NCBI GenBank assembly: GCA_900175165.2
Contig: FWWN02000370.1
Location: forward strand, 1 to 64,000
Source of the DNA: Rhizomucor pusillus
Taxonomy: Eukaryota > Mucoromycota > Mucoromycetes > Mucorales > Lichtheimiaceae
Reading direction: 5' to 3'
Length of the DNA: 64,000 nt
In this document: positions 34,049-46,310 of the stretch, one piece after another
Layout of the letters: each line of letters opens with the position of its first letter
Numbering within the stretch: position 1 is the first letter of the stretch
Position numbers and translations under genes: made by a program
The notes under the pieces: generated by a model
Seen by the model: the letters and a program-made list of their open reading frames with translations, nothing else
What the model was told of the DNA's origin: nothing
Databases searched by the model: none

Positions 34049-36175
34049 TTATTCCTCGCTCTGCTTTCTCTTCTTGCCGGCTCGTGCTTTGGGTCCCCAG
34101 TTGGGTGTAGGGTTCACTTGGTATCGCACCAACTGAATAGATCTCGACTCTGGATATGCTTCTGGATGTCTGGAAAAGTCTACTTCAATGCTGTTTGATG
34201 ATAACAATTGTAAGAAGTCATGAATCTCGAGATACAAACACGATTTGACAGCTACCTGGGTTCCTTGCTGAGAATAACTTTAGCCGGAGAAGTCTCTCCT
34301 AGCTTCTTCTCGTTAATCGGGTTCTTCTTGACCTACAAGATTATAGTTAGCACAGCTGTTGTGCTCATGAATTTAATATTTGGATGCTTGTACCCAGGCA
34401 CGCATGACATCCCAAACTATGTGCGATGGAGCATCTGTTTTTACAGTTTGAGGTCCACAATGTGATGTCGACACCTTGTATCCAGCGTTTAGAATACCAG
34501 AGCTATGTGCATCAGCAAATTTTGCCATTATTAGTACAAATTATTACATTGGTGCTTGGCCAGAAAATCACTTACAATAGGTCCACCATGGGTATACTGT
34601 TGCAATGGAGCGTGCCGCATAATCTCTGCAACGTCCAATACAAAGGAGCATCCAATTCTTCACTAATGACAGTAAGCATACCCTTCATACGCTGGAAAGT
34701 TCCATAGTTGGATTCGTTGGCCTTGACGTGCTCTAGCATTTTCTTGACAAATGTCTTGTCATGCAACGGTGCACCCCACGCAGGACCACCGATCTGGATA
34801 TATGATACTCCGTTAGTTTTTTTTTCTTCATATCGGAAAGCAGTTCTTTCCACACACAAAACAACATACATGATGGATCTGTCCGCAGTTGCGGCAAAAC
34901 TGGTCCACGGGAGGGCCGGTAGCTGGGGAGTGTCGTTCAGCCCCGTTGTCTTTTGTAGAAATCTTGCCGATAGGTTGCACGTCGTAAGCATGGCAACCTG
35001 TACATTCATACATCATGCTTATCTTGCTACATTGCAGATAGTGAGTACTCCCCATTGGCAACTGCAGTCCGACGTTGGTTCTAACCTGGCTGCCTTCTTG
35101 ACTTCGGCGGGGGAGGTGTAAACCCGTACAAATACACGAAGATAGAAATCGATACTGCATGACATTAATGGCACGATGTGGCGACGGTAGCGTCCTGCGG
35201 ATGTTTGCAAGGTTTGCAGAACGATGCGAAGTGCCATTTCATGGGGGAATGTACTTTTCAGCGGCATACCACCGTACTTGCCAAAGCTATGTAAATCATA
35301 AGAAGTTAGATACAATGTTTTTAACGATTTACAAGTATAGCACTTGCCAGGTTTCCGGGTGCATAGAGCCAGTTAGAATGGCCAAATCGGTGCATGTTAC
35401 ACACAAGAGACCTAGCAATTATGAGCAATCCTTCTCCTTCCAACAGTATATGCGGCAGACCAAGCATTTACCTCCTTCTGCGACCGCCTGCACTGCACCG
35501 TCAATGAAAGGCACGGCCGAACCGTAAGGATCCAAGTCAATTACGTCGTATTTCTTGGCGCTGCCGATAGCACTGTATAGAACTTGCATGGCATCGCCCT
35601 GGTTGGGTCGCACCAGTTCATCGTTTAAACCGTTGTGTTGAATGTTTCGTCGAATCGATTCAACTGCCTCCTCTTCCAAGTCGTTAGCGATTACTTGCTT
35701 CAACTTTGGAATTTCTTTTGCGTATCGGATCGATCGTAGTCCACTCGCTGCGAGAGCTTCCAAGATGGTAAATCCTTCCGTGTCAATGTAATTCTTCAGA
35801 TGCTGTGACATGCAAAGATTCAGTACACTGCCTATATGTCCTTTTTAGGTGGATATTTAATACCTTCTCGGCTTCTTCCTTTGCCTTTTCATCTTTTACG
35901 AAAATGTTAACATTTCTACAAATAACGACCATGATTACATATGTCTATTTTTTTTTACCTTTTGCTTTGGCAAGCTTCTTTTCCAAGCGTTCTCTCTTCT
36001 CGGCCAAGTATATCTCGCTCCACGTTCTAATGGCGGCAATGGACATGTCGCGGTTGAATTCTTGAACTGGATTGTAAAACACCTCATTGCCTTTCGGGAA
36101 CAAGATTGTTGCCTTGCCCTCGGTGACAGGCGTGTAAAGCGAGGTATCGACTTTAGCGTTGGCGTCGCTACTCAT
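34049..36175 (-). CDS. TRM1: Trm1, tRNA (guanine26-N2)-dimethyltransferase
   Basis: Trm1 uses S-adenosylmethionine to make N2,N2-dimethylguanosine at position 26 of tRNAs in nucleus and mitochondria. The start shown ([13 protein letters not shown]) leads to [20 protein letters not shown] and [11 protein letters not shown], diagnostic of the family. Methyltransferase motifs follow: [37 protein letters not shown] and [21 protein letters not shown] zinc-binding part has [10 protein letters not shown] and FCRNCGQIH. The C-terminus has [27 protein letters not shown] and [18 protein letters not shown], the last probably a nuclear signal. About nine introns occur. One (35347-35287) has a GC donor and restores [14 protein letters not shown]. 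The junction near 35880-35960 is not resolved. An in-frame ATG at 36274 could add 33 residues, like the yeast long form. Confidence 0.92.
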
Positions 36176-36325
36176 GTGGTACTGCTGCTTTATGATTGAA
36201 AAGTCTGCCTTGCTCGAAACAACAAGAAACTGAACTAAACGTAAACTTTGCTGTCGTCTGATCGCGATCAGCATGCACAGCCGGCATTGTCCTTGACAGC
36301 CACACAAAATCATCTCTAAAAACAT

Positions 36326-38599
36326 TTAAACTCAGCTGAGCCGAAGCCCAGTTTCGCATGAAACTCACTCTTTGGCCCTCTATTTTCAAAAAGTTCGCTG
36401 TGTAGACACGATTTTTCTGGCGGCTGTAGCGCATTAGTAGTTGATACTTTGCTATTCTATTCGTGGTGAACTATACTTAGTTAACTTACACATTTTTTGC
36501 ATGTTTTGGATGGAAGAATGTATAACAAAATGGGCTACAAAATTAATGTCTCCTTTTGGAGTTTGGCAGGCAGAACAGACACCAATATGAGGATTAAAAG
36601 GACTAGACAGTTTTTGGATATTCGGCACCTGACGCAAGGAGGGCTCCACCACGGTCTGCAGTTAGAGAGAAAAATGTACTCTTATGAACCAGGCATCTGT
36701 ATTCCATGATCATTGGTGTCTTTGCATGACGCAAGGAGCATCCAACAGCTGTTTTAGATACTACATTGAATTCTACGATATGGATTGACGGATCAATACT
36801 GTACTTCCAGAATCGGTCCTTTCATTGCACTAAGACGCGGTTCGGGATAATGATATGAATTTAGGGCAATGAATGGAGCCGGTATATCACTGCATCACTA
36901 ACCTTGTGGTGTGAAGCCCTCGCACAATGCTTAGAACTTTTGCCCAAACCCCCATATTTCGTTTTCCTTGCTGCGCAGATCCATCTGACACATGCTTTCT
37001 GGCAGTTCCTCGGAAAGATTCTTAGGAGTGAGACAAAGAAAGAAGGTATTCCATCTGAATTCGGTTTCCATTGATCTCGAAGATATACCTTTGTGTACCT
37101 GATTAAGCGGTCGACTCGTGGGCCCACGTCAATTAAATACGGAATATACATGATTGAAATTGATTGTCAAAAGATTCCGTACTGTGAAACAGTTTTATAT
37201 GAAAACATTTCGGAATGTCTGCATATAGCAGTACGGCCATCGTTTCTGATAACAGCATCGTGGCGACAAACGCGCAAATTTTTATTGCCATGGCAAGTGC
37301 TGCTCCTTTGTTCTCTCTTTCTCTTTCTCTCAGAGAAATCAATGAAGATAACCAAGAAGGTAAGCTGGAATACTGCGCATTTTAATATACAAACTGACTG
37401 CTTGACAGTAGGATAAAGCATGCCTATGAATATCTCTATGCCTGACCAAGCTGAACTTTGAGCTGATCGCGCGCTCTGGTGTGTATGAAGATCTCTCCAT
37501 TGCCTCCTTTGCATAGCAGGCCGAGCCTAGCTTTTAACATTGTTTCTGGCATCTATGAATGTCTGCCGTTTGTTCTCTTTGGCTTATTAAGTCGAGGTTT
37601 CCTTCCATCATGTCTCTGATATCAATAGATCTCCTCTGTTGTTCTCCTTTGCTTATGATTGTAATGACCCCTGGCGCAAATTGGTGCTACCCTCCCAGAA
37701 TGCGGTCCTTTTGGACTCAATTTTTTTTTTTCTTTTTCACCAGCACTTGACCGCACCCGACACAGTGACTGGTTCCCGCTCCTGCAGCGTAGAAGACGAT
37801 GCTAATAAAGCTAGTCGCATGAACTCCGTTGTTCTCACACTATATGCTTTTAGACATTCTACCCGTCACCGAATTCCTGTCGTTTCGTTGATCTTGCATA
37901 TATCGGTAGACAGGTATATACTTTGTTTTTCTGTGGTCAGATGTTTTTTGCTGCTCCGAATTGGGACTACTGTGAACCAGTATTTTGCATGCATGGCTGT
38001 CGACTATAAGCTCGGTTCTTTAGGTTGCTCCTGTATCCACGGCCCACCGTCCATTGACGTAGTTGAATTTTGCCTGTTTCCAGACATTTGAATAGAAACT
38101 GATAGACCGATGGTACTGTTCCCGCACAGTGTTCTATATGAGAATATAGGGGGTAATTTCCCTATTTATCCATTCACTAATAACCCTGCTGCAGCTTTGG
38201 AGTGGGCAGCACTAGAAGCAGATCAATTCTTCCTCGTCGCAACGCGGTCGTATTGATATCCATCTAGTTAGAAAATTATGCAGAGAGTGTGCTGGGTTTT
38301 GACCATTCACGGAAATCGTGCGATCTTCAGATACAAGACTAGAGAGCTTTCTGCTGTCGTGGAACTATGTGGGAGGGGGAAAGTACATTCTAAACTTGGA
38401 TTCCCGTCCGAGATACTGGTAAAAGCGCGATGTTCACACGCGTCAGTTTATCAATTTTCATTGGATATAGTAAGTAACAGAATAGAACTGGAAAAGGTCA
38501 GAGATACGATATGAAACTACACCCTGACACAGATCGGAAGAGTACGCTGACTCGCGCAAGGTTACGATCTGCAGAACCTTATGCTGTGTAATGTTTGCG
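36326..38599. other. Gene-poor 2.3 kb region
   Basis: Several short frames on both strands (for example 36497-36709 +, 36861-37151 -, 37639-38091 +) have no recognisable motifs or splice-supported extensions. I see nothing certain. Decayed elements are possible. Confidence 0.4.
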
Positions 38600-38644
38600 A
38601 CGCTGAAACGTCTTCAGACTAGAACAATAGATCTTGTACAACTT

Positions 38645-38651
38645 TATAAAA
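38645..38651 (+). promoter_or_regulatory. TATA box of the cysteine-rich secreted protein gene
   Basis: TATAAAA lies about 55-61 bp before the start codon. In the decayed inverted copy the matching position reads CATAAAA, so that copy has also lost the TATA core. Confidence 0.5.
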
Positions 38652-38705
38652 TGGGGAAGCAGGTGGTAGCAACAGCTCAAACACGAGTTGCTCTCTCTTT
38701 CCTCG

Positions 38706-39089
38706 ATGTTGCTCAAGACTACATTTGCTGTTACGGCCACTCTTCTTTTGCTCACTTCGAGCCACGTTGATGCCAAGCTGTGTACCTGTGGGGACTTGCA
38801 AAATGGAGATCCACAAGAATTTCAGGCGACCGGTGAATGCTGCCAGCCACCCGTTGGAATCCTACCTAGGTTCTATCCTCCCAGATGTGCCATACTATCT
38901 GACGAGGATGACGGTTATGCAGAACATAGCAGGCAATTTGCAGAGTGCTGCCGCGGCAAGGATATCGAAAGCGACTGTGATGCAGATGAGTCGCTGCTTG
39001 ACTACTTCTCTTGGACGAGGCAACGAGCAATATATCAAGAACCTGAACCAAAAAAGTCGGTATCCGGCGAGAAGCCTTGCATGAATTGA
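38706..39089 (+). CDS. Small secreted cysteine-rich protein, function unknown
   Basis: A single-exon gene of 127 residues. It begins with a signal peptide (MLLKTTFAVTATLLLLTSS, cleavage probably after HVDA). The mature part has paired cysteines: a C-x-C near the start (LCTCGDL), GECCQPPVG, PPRCAILSDED, AECCRGKD and SDCDADES. The pattern C-x-C, CC, C, CC, C is not the hydrophobin order, and I know no family with it. The protein is probably extracellular and disulfide-bonded. I chose the ATG at 38706 because it puts the hydrophobic core at the usual place; the frame is open a few codons further upstream without an ATG. A decayed inverted copy lies at 58881-59267. The two copies differ by a one-base indel after DADE, so the last about 35 residues of this copy may be frame-shifted relative to the ancestor. 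Confidence 0.7.
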   Translation: MLLKTTFAVTATLLLLTSSHVDAKLCTCGDLQNGDPQEFQATGECCQPPVGILPRFYPPRCAILSDEDDGYAEHSRQFAECCRGKDIESDCDADESLLDYFSWTRQRAIYQEPEPKKSVSGEKPCMN

Positions 39090-40055
39090 TAGGTCCCTAG
39101 CTTCCCCTTACTCTGTACTTGCTGTGTTCATTGTATGCATTTCCCGTGGTTACAATGGTCAATAGGATATATGCTGCTTAATCACAACTTTTTATTGCTC
39201 TCTACATTTTTTCTGGTTTTTTTGGTCATTTCGATATTTACAGTAATTTGTAGCATATAGCTCGATTCTTCGATGGGTCGTTTGTGTACTCAATTCACAT
39301 CTACCGAAATGGTGCATGCACTTGGGAAACTGCATGATGTGGTAGACTTCGGATCGTTGGTGATCTCTGAATGTCAGATCTGCCGAGCGTGAGCTTTTGT
39401 ACTCCGAATGGATACGTCATTCGGAATCGATTGCGTACTTGAAGAGGTTTCCCATTTTCAACAAACGTCTTTTCCTCTTTTCTGATCACGCGCCTGCCCT
39501 ACATTTCCTTACCCACATCTTGACACTCCCGACGTAATCACCAAGGTAAATGTCCTTTCTGGCCGCAAGTCTGGAGAAATACCTCGCGTTATCCCCCCCT
39601 CCGCGTCCCTCTAAATCTGGACCGTGCATCATCAATCTTTGGGCAATCAATCACTCTGGAGCCCGCTTTCCTGGGAAAATTTCAAATCTTTTGAATTGTC
39701 ACGCTCGATCATCGTACCGCTTGATGAAGATGTGAATAATCATGTCTCGCGCGACACGTTGATTGTCGGTGGCGCAGTACTGTACTCACGACGAACTCGC
39801 TCCCTTTCGGTCACTTGTTGAAGAAGTATATGTATTGATTATATCTTCCTGCCACGTTTCGGGATAACGAGATGGCTTGACGGTTGAAAATTCAACGTCT
39901 TAATCAGAAATGACGGACAACGTGTCAGCCTCGAATGATGATGCCGGCCTAAGCGGCGGGGAGCGCGCCAACTTGTATTTTTTCCTTGACACTTGCACCT
40001 CTCAACTTTTGATCATTTACTAAAATCTACCCTGTCTCGCGCCAGCTTTCCCAAA
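39090..40055. other. Intergenic, promoter of SUB2
   Basis: No gene is recognised. The first about 90 bp after the cysteine-rich gene are also present, diverged, beside its inverted copy at 58.8 kb. Confidence 0.45.
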
Positions 40056-41503
40056 ATGTCTTCTGCTGACCACGCTGACGATCTCATTGACTACGAGGAG
40101 GAGGATGAGCAAATCCAACAAGATAGCACTGCCACCACTGCTGCAAAGGAAACAGAAACGAACGGTGCCGCTGATACCGAAGGCGATGACAAGAAAGACA
40201 AGAAGGGCTCTTACGTCGGTGTGAGCTCAACAGGTTTCCGCGATTTCCTACTTAGACCCGAATTACTGCGAAGCATCATCGATTGTGGTTTCGAACATCC
40301 ATCTGAAGGTAAGGAGTAAAATAGGAATGCAGTCATTCTCATTTACACTGATTTTCTGTTTGTTTGTGTAGTGCAACAAGAATGTATTCCTCAATCCATC
40401 CTTGGTATGGATGTTATCTGCCAGGCCAAGTCTGGTATGGGTAAGACTGCTGTCTTTGTCTTGGCAACTTTGCAACAGATTGAGCCTGTCGACGGTGAAG
40501 TCTCTGTTGTCGTTCTATGCCACACTCGAGAATTGGCTTTCCAAATTCGTAACGAATACGCCCGTTTCAGCAAGTACCTTCCCAACATCCGCACAGAAGT
40601 ATTCTATGGTGGTGTATCCGTGAACAAGGATATCGATATCCTGCGAAACAAGGAGAAATGTCCTCACATCCTTGTCGGAACGCCCGGACGTGTATGGGGT
40701 CTAGTTCGAGACCGACATTTGAAGCTAAATCACGTCAAGCATTTCGTACTCGACGAATGTGATAAAATGTTGGAACAACTTGGTAATTTCATGACACGAC
40801 CACTTCCAGTCGATCCTGTCCTAACGATCACAACGTAGACATGCGACGAGACGTACAAGATATTTTCCGTTCCACGCCACATCACAAGCAAGTGATGATG
40901 TTTTCAGCAACTCTGGCAAAGGAGATGCGACCCATTTGCAAGAAATTCATGCAAAATCCTCTCGAAATTTACGTCGACGATGAAGCCAAGTTGACTTTGC
41001 ACGGTTTACAGCAGTTCTATGTTCAGCTCGATGAACGTGAAAAGAACCGAAAGTTGAACGAACTGCTCGATAGCTTGGAATTCAATCAAGTCTGCATTTT
41101 CGTCAAATCAGTTCCTCGCGCGAATGAACTGAACCGCATCTTGATCAACTGCAACTTCCCCAGTATTTGCATCCACTCGCAAATGAGCCAGGAGGAGCGC
41201 ATCAAGCGCTACAAGTCATTCAAGGACTTTGAAAAGCGTATCATGGTTGCAACCGACATTTTCGGCCGTGGTATCGATATCGAACGTGTGAACATTGTCA
41301 TCAACTACGATATGCCCGATAGCGCTGATACATACTTGCATCGCGTTGGTCGTGCTGGTCGTTTCGGTACCAAAGGTCTGGGTATCACCTTTGTATCAAG
41401 CGAAAAGGATACGGAGACTTTGAATGATGTACAAAGTCGATTCGAAATCAACATTACGCCGTTGCCTGAAGACGTCGATGTTAGTTCCTACATGGCTTCG
41501 TAA
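40056..41503 (+). CDS. SUB2: Sub2/UAP56 DECD-box RNA helicase
   Basis: Sub2 (human UAP56/DDX39B) is a nuclear RNA-dependent ATPase for spliceosome assembly and for mRNA export in the TREX complex. Three exons: 40056-40308, 40372-40782, 40839-41503. Motifs in order are the Q-motif region ([30 protein letters not shown]), [11 protein letters not shown] (motif I), [10 protein letters not shown] (Ia), VGTPGRV (Ib), LDECDKML (motif II as DECD, diagnostic of this branch), FSATL (III), [12 protein letters not shown] (IV), [16 protein letters not shown] (V) and [15 protein letters not shown] (VI). The N-terminal tail is acidic (YEEEDEQ), as in relatives. VAC14 starts 224 bp downstream on the same strand. 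Confidence 0.96.
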
Positions 41504-41727
41504 ACAGCATTATCTCACCTACAACGTTTCATTTTTTTGTGTTTCTTTTCCTTCTTTTTGCTGTTAATCCTTATCGAAATGAAAACAAAATGATTTATAT
41601 ATTTGTTGATAAATGCTGCCTTTGAGAAGTGCAATATCTGCAAAGTCACGCGTCCTGCAAAGGGTGACACAGCGGTTTCCCTTGATACATCGAGCAGCCC
41701 CGCTAGTTTGGCACGACTCACGCCGAA

Positions 41728-44700
41728 ATGGAGAATAACCTGTTTTCCGCTCATCTCGTGAGAGGTTTAACGGATAAGATATATGATAAGCGCAAGTCTG
41801 CTGCGCTCGAGATTGAAAAGTATGAGCAATTGGCACATGAGATCGAACACTATACTGACATTATGGCCATTGGATCAGACTCGTGCGAGACAATGAAGCG
41901 GCACCAGCATACATTACAGACATAATCGACACTCTCGTCCAAGACTTTGTATATTCAAACAATTCCAATGCACGAAACGGCGGTCTCATAGGACTGGCAG
42001 CCACTGCTATAGCTCTTGGACCTGTCAGTATCTACATATGTGGATATCTCTGTATACGATAAACTGACATGTATATTATCTAGGCGGTGGCACCTTATTT
42101 GGATAGCATTGTGCCACCTATCCTGTCATGTTTCAGCAACCAAGACTCCAGAGTCCGTTACTACGCCTGTGAAAGCATGTATAATATTGCCAAAGTCGCC
42201 AAGGGCGAAATATTACGGTTCTTCAATAGTTTATTTGATGCCATGTGCAAGGTGTGTATTACTTTGCAAATAGCGTGTTTATGAGTAATTTGTCGATTCT
42301 ATGTCTAATTGCATCGATTAGTTGGCAGCCGATCCTGCTTCAACCGTGAAAAATGGAGCTGAATTACTCGACAGACTGATAAAGGATATCGTCTCCGAGC
42401 TTTCCACGACATATGTATCTCCACATCAGCAGCCATACAACCCGGTTGAATCAGAGGAAGAAACTTCGAGTCTGGTAGTCCCGACTTCGTTACCGAGGAA
42501 CACGGCCTTCTCACTACCACGCTTCATACCAGTTCTCAGCCAGCGGATCTACGTGAAAAACTCATTCACGCGACAATATCTCGTCTCTTGGATTGATACT
42601 CTGAACTCTATACCCGATCTGGAACTCGTATCTTTCCTGCCCGAGTTCCTTGATGGATTGCTCAATTGCCTAAGCGATCCGAGCAACGAGGTCAAAGTTT
42701 CGACGGAGAACCTGCTGGGTGAATTTATGCAGCAGATCAAAGAGGCAGCTTCAGTGTCAGAGAGCGATGAAAATGGCAAGGGCACGTACATACCTGGCCA
42801 GGGCGTGATTGTACAATACGAGCGAATCGTGGAGACACTTGTCAAGAATCTGAAATCTTCAGACAAGGACATTCAACGTACAGCGCTGCAGTGGATTAAT
42901 GGATTTATTGGAATTGCAAAGGACGTGGTTATCCAGTTCACACCGAGGATTATTGTATCAGTGCTTCCAAGCCTAGCGGATCCGAACGATATGATCCGGG
43001 AAATAGCAACAGAAACAAACCAGAACTTGCAGAAACTAGTCTTATCTTCACCGACACCTACCTTACCAACGCCGATGTCGCCTAGCGTCAGCGATCCTGT
43101 CAATGCGCCCACGTCCCGTCCAGACATCGACGAGCCACCAGCAGCAGTTCAGGCAGCTCCTCCAATAGAAGTTGGCACTGGAGAAGGGATTGCGGCAGAG
43201 GATACTGCTACGGAAAGTCTGCCTTCTCAAAAGCTAGCAACAAATGCAGCTGCTCCTCCGGCACTTCGCAGAGTGTACCACTCTGATGTTGGTCGGCAAA
43301 CAGTCAAGAGCGGTGAGGATCCTTTCGACTATCAAGCGACGGTCGCAAATCTTCGCTTACAATTCTTGAACGAGCATGAAAAGACCCGCGTGGCTAGTTT
43401 GGAATGGTTGCTGATGTTGCATAAAAAGGCTCCTAACAAGGCAAGTTGTTGAAATAATTAGGAGGAAAAAGGGATGCTGTATTGACTGCGTGTGTGGATA
43501 TACAGATTCTGACGTCGGACGACGGTACATTCCCTGCGTTGTTGAAAACTCTATCCGATTCCTCTGAGGAAGTTGTTCGACGAGATCTTCAGTTATTGGC
43601 GCAGATCTCGTCGTATTCCGATCACGAATATTTCCGGAGCTTCATGGCCAACCTTTTATCGCTATTCAGCACCGACAGACGGCTTCTCGAGACTCGAGGC
43701 AATTTGATTATCCGACAGTTATGCCTCAGCTTGGATACCGAAAGAATTTACTGTACGATCGCGGATATCCTAGAGCACGATGAAGATCTAGAGTTTGCGA
43801 GCATCATGGTGCAGAACTTGAATATCATTCTTACGACCTCTTCTGAGCTAAGTGATCTGAGGAAACGTCTACGAAATCTCGACCACAAGGATGGACAGCG
43901 ATTATTCATTGTGCTTTACCGATCATGGTGCCACAACGCTGTTGCGACATTTTCGCTGTGCCTGCTCGCACAAGCATATGAACATGCAGCGAACATGTTG
44001 CAGGTCTTGTATGTAATTTTCATCAGAAAGAAACCGGCCAATCGATATTGACTAATATTCTTTAGTGCCGAATTGGAAATCACAGTCAGCATGTTGATCC
44101 AGATGGACAAGTTGGTGCAACTGTTGGAATCGCCCGTGTTTACCTGTAAGACAAGAAAGAGTTATGCACGACCGTGGAAAAATTGGAAGCGGTTTTGACA
44201 TGTGACGTATAGATCTCCGTCTGCAGTTACTGGAACCCGAGAAGTATCCGTATCTGTACAAGTGTCTGTATGGCATCCTGATGCTCCTGCCGCAATCATC
44301 AGCATTTTCAACCCTACGCAACCGACTGAGTAGCGTCTCGTCATTGGGATATTTCCACATGATGCCAACAAAAAGGTAAACATTCTAAGCGAAAAAAAGT
44401 GACGATTTTGCGATTGACTGATCGTTTCGCACAAAAGTATCTCTGCTTCTGCCAGCAACACCGACCCAGGCGCGGCCACCAAGCCGAGAGCATCCAAATC
44501 TGGATCGGCAGCGTCGTCGCGCAACGTAGATGATAGTATCATCAAATTCCAGGAACTTTTGCAGCACTTCAAAGCAGTGCAGTCACGGCATGAGCGGCAG
44601 CGAAAGCAAGGTGAGATAGACGAAAATTTAAAAAACATATGGTGCGACGACTCTAACAAGGAATACGATAGCAATGCAAAGTATACCCAGATCAAATACC

Positions 44701-45024
44701 TTGCGATCCCGGCGAGCGCGGTATAATAGTATGAGCTACTTGGAATGCTGATACGTGGAAAAACTAATAAAGCTCTCTTATGCCTGTCTAGGTGATCCAT
44801 CGGCGCTCGTGACCAGAAATGATGGTTTGGTTCTGAGTGGCGGAAACCAGCAGCACAGTGGAAGCATCGGTGGTACCGGCGCTGCAGGGAATGGATCAAG
44901 TTCAAATGGAAGCAAGAATGGCACATTGAAGCATCCGACAAGCAACTCTTCAACGGATAGAGTGCGAGGTGGAAACCGGATGATGACCCGCAAGACAACT
45001 GCTGCAGTTCCGGGAAGAAAATGA
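41728..45024 (+). CDS. VAC14: Vac14, scaffold of the PI(3,5)P2 synthesis complex
   Basis: Vac14 is a HEAT-repeat scaffold that holds the Fab1/PIKfyve kinase and the Fig4 phosphatase and so sets vacuolar and endosomal PI(3,5)P2. The start [20 protein letters not shown] and the spliced continuation [20 protein letters not shown] (intron from GTATGA at about 41820 to CAG before 41882) match the family. HEAT blocks follow: [38 protein letters not shown] and [18 protein letters not shown] with [14 protein letters not shown] low-complexity Pro/Ser insert sits near 43050-43260. The conserved C-terminal half includes [58 protein letters not shown] and [20 protein letters not shown]. The last exon (about 44792-45024) is Gly/Ser/Asn-rich and poorly conserved. 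A diverged duplicate of the last two exons follows. Confidence 0.93.
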
Positions 45025-45229
45025 AAAATGTCAATTGCTTTTTCGCGCTCTAAAACACAAAACACCTACCTTGTTGCCAAGGAGTACAGCACAGGGAAGA
45101 TAAATGCATTGTCGAAATAAACGCACTAAATTTTAAAGCAATTTTGTGCGTTGAGATGTGTTCAAACCACTAATTTGAGAGATTTGTGGCCAAGCTGGAC
45201 CTCCATTTGTGTTCCTTAAACCTATCCTC

Positions 45230-45800
45230 CGTCCATTGATATCTTCAGAGATATCGATTTTGGATTCGCAAATTCCTTCTCTGCGAGCAACACCAGTTCA
45301 GGCGCGGCAGCCAACAAGGTCGAGGGTGGCATATTTCAAATATCAAGCACTTCAAAGCAATGTAATTCTGGCAAGAGTGGCAGCGAGAGCAGCAGAATAA
45401 GCTAAGAGATCAGAAGGAAACGTATGGCGTGATGATTTTTTCTAAAGTATACCCCGATCAAACATTTTGCGATCTGGGTGAGCGCGGTATAATAGTATGA
45501 GCTAATCGGTATGTATGCTGATATACATGGATATAAAAAAGGGGCTCTGCTTGCCTAGATGATCCATCGGCAACCCATCGTCTGGAGCGATGGTTCGGAG
45601 AAGTGCTGGTGAGCCGTGCTGTCGGTGCTGAGGCGGGAGGAAACAAATCAAATTCAAACGAAATCAAAGAACAGTACGTTGGAAGCACCCCAAAATTCCA
45701 ATACTTTCAGGGACCGGGTGCTGACCGGCGGCGCTGCTGCAATTTCAGGAAGAAAATAACAAGCGACACAGACGACCCCTTGTTTGCCAAGAAGATGGAG
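45230..45800 (+). pseudogene. Decayed tandem copy of the VAC14 3' end
   Basis: This stretch repeats the end of VAC14 (about 44440-45025) at an offset of roughly 735-785 bp. Shared blocks include AGCACTTCAAAGCA (44563 and 45346), the run GAGCGCGGTATAATAGTATG (44714 and 45480, then AGCTA in both), GATCCATCGGC (44794 and 45561) and GGAAGAAAAT near the end. The frame is lost through indels and there is no start, so it is not a gene. It contains diverged copies of both last exons and the intron between them. Confidence 0.8.
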
Positions 45801-46310
45801 CATTGATTGTTCGAAATAAATGCAAGCCTCTGATTGGGCAAGGTTTTCATTTTTCACATGAGCAGCCGGTTGGAATCTGTGGGATTTCCTGGGAAAAACC
45901 GAAACTGTTGCTGGGCCGACACGTGAGGTGAGCCACCGGGAGACAGGTCCCTTCAGTCCCGTATTGGCTGAGTCATCTCCACGAACCCAGCTGGGCCAGC
46001 TCTGCCTAAGCGTTTCTCCGAAACCCTGGCAACCCTTTGAAAAAGAAAGATGGAACAGCGTAGACTGCAGATACTACAAGCAGGTCGGCGTAGTGGAGAG
46101 AGAACAAAGAGTTAAAGGACCAAGTAAGATTGGTAAGCCAGAATTTAGTCAAGAAGTAAAGGGAAGATTGCGGGGAAGCAAAAAGGGGAAAGATGGGCCC
46201 ACGGACTCACATGAAAATCAACGAACTGGCATGAATGCAGCTTACGAAAGGAATTTAAAAATATGAAGCCCTTTTTATCTTCTTTTTTTCTCCTTTCCCC
46301 GCATTTTTCC
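45801..46310. other. Intergenic, promoter of the WRKY/GCM1-like gene
   Basis: A frame of 112 codons (45928-46266) shows no family features. A pyrimidine-rich run sits directly before the next start codon. Confidence 0.4.

Noticed and set aside
38532..38543. AGATCGGAAGAG, identical to the start of the common Illumina adapter
   Set aside because: The bases after it do not follow the adapter sequence on either strand, so a chance 12-mer is more likely than contamination.
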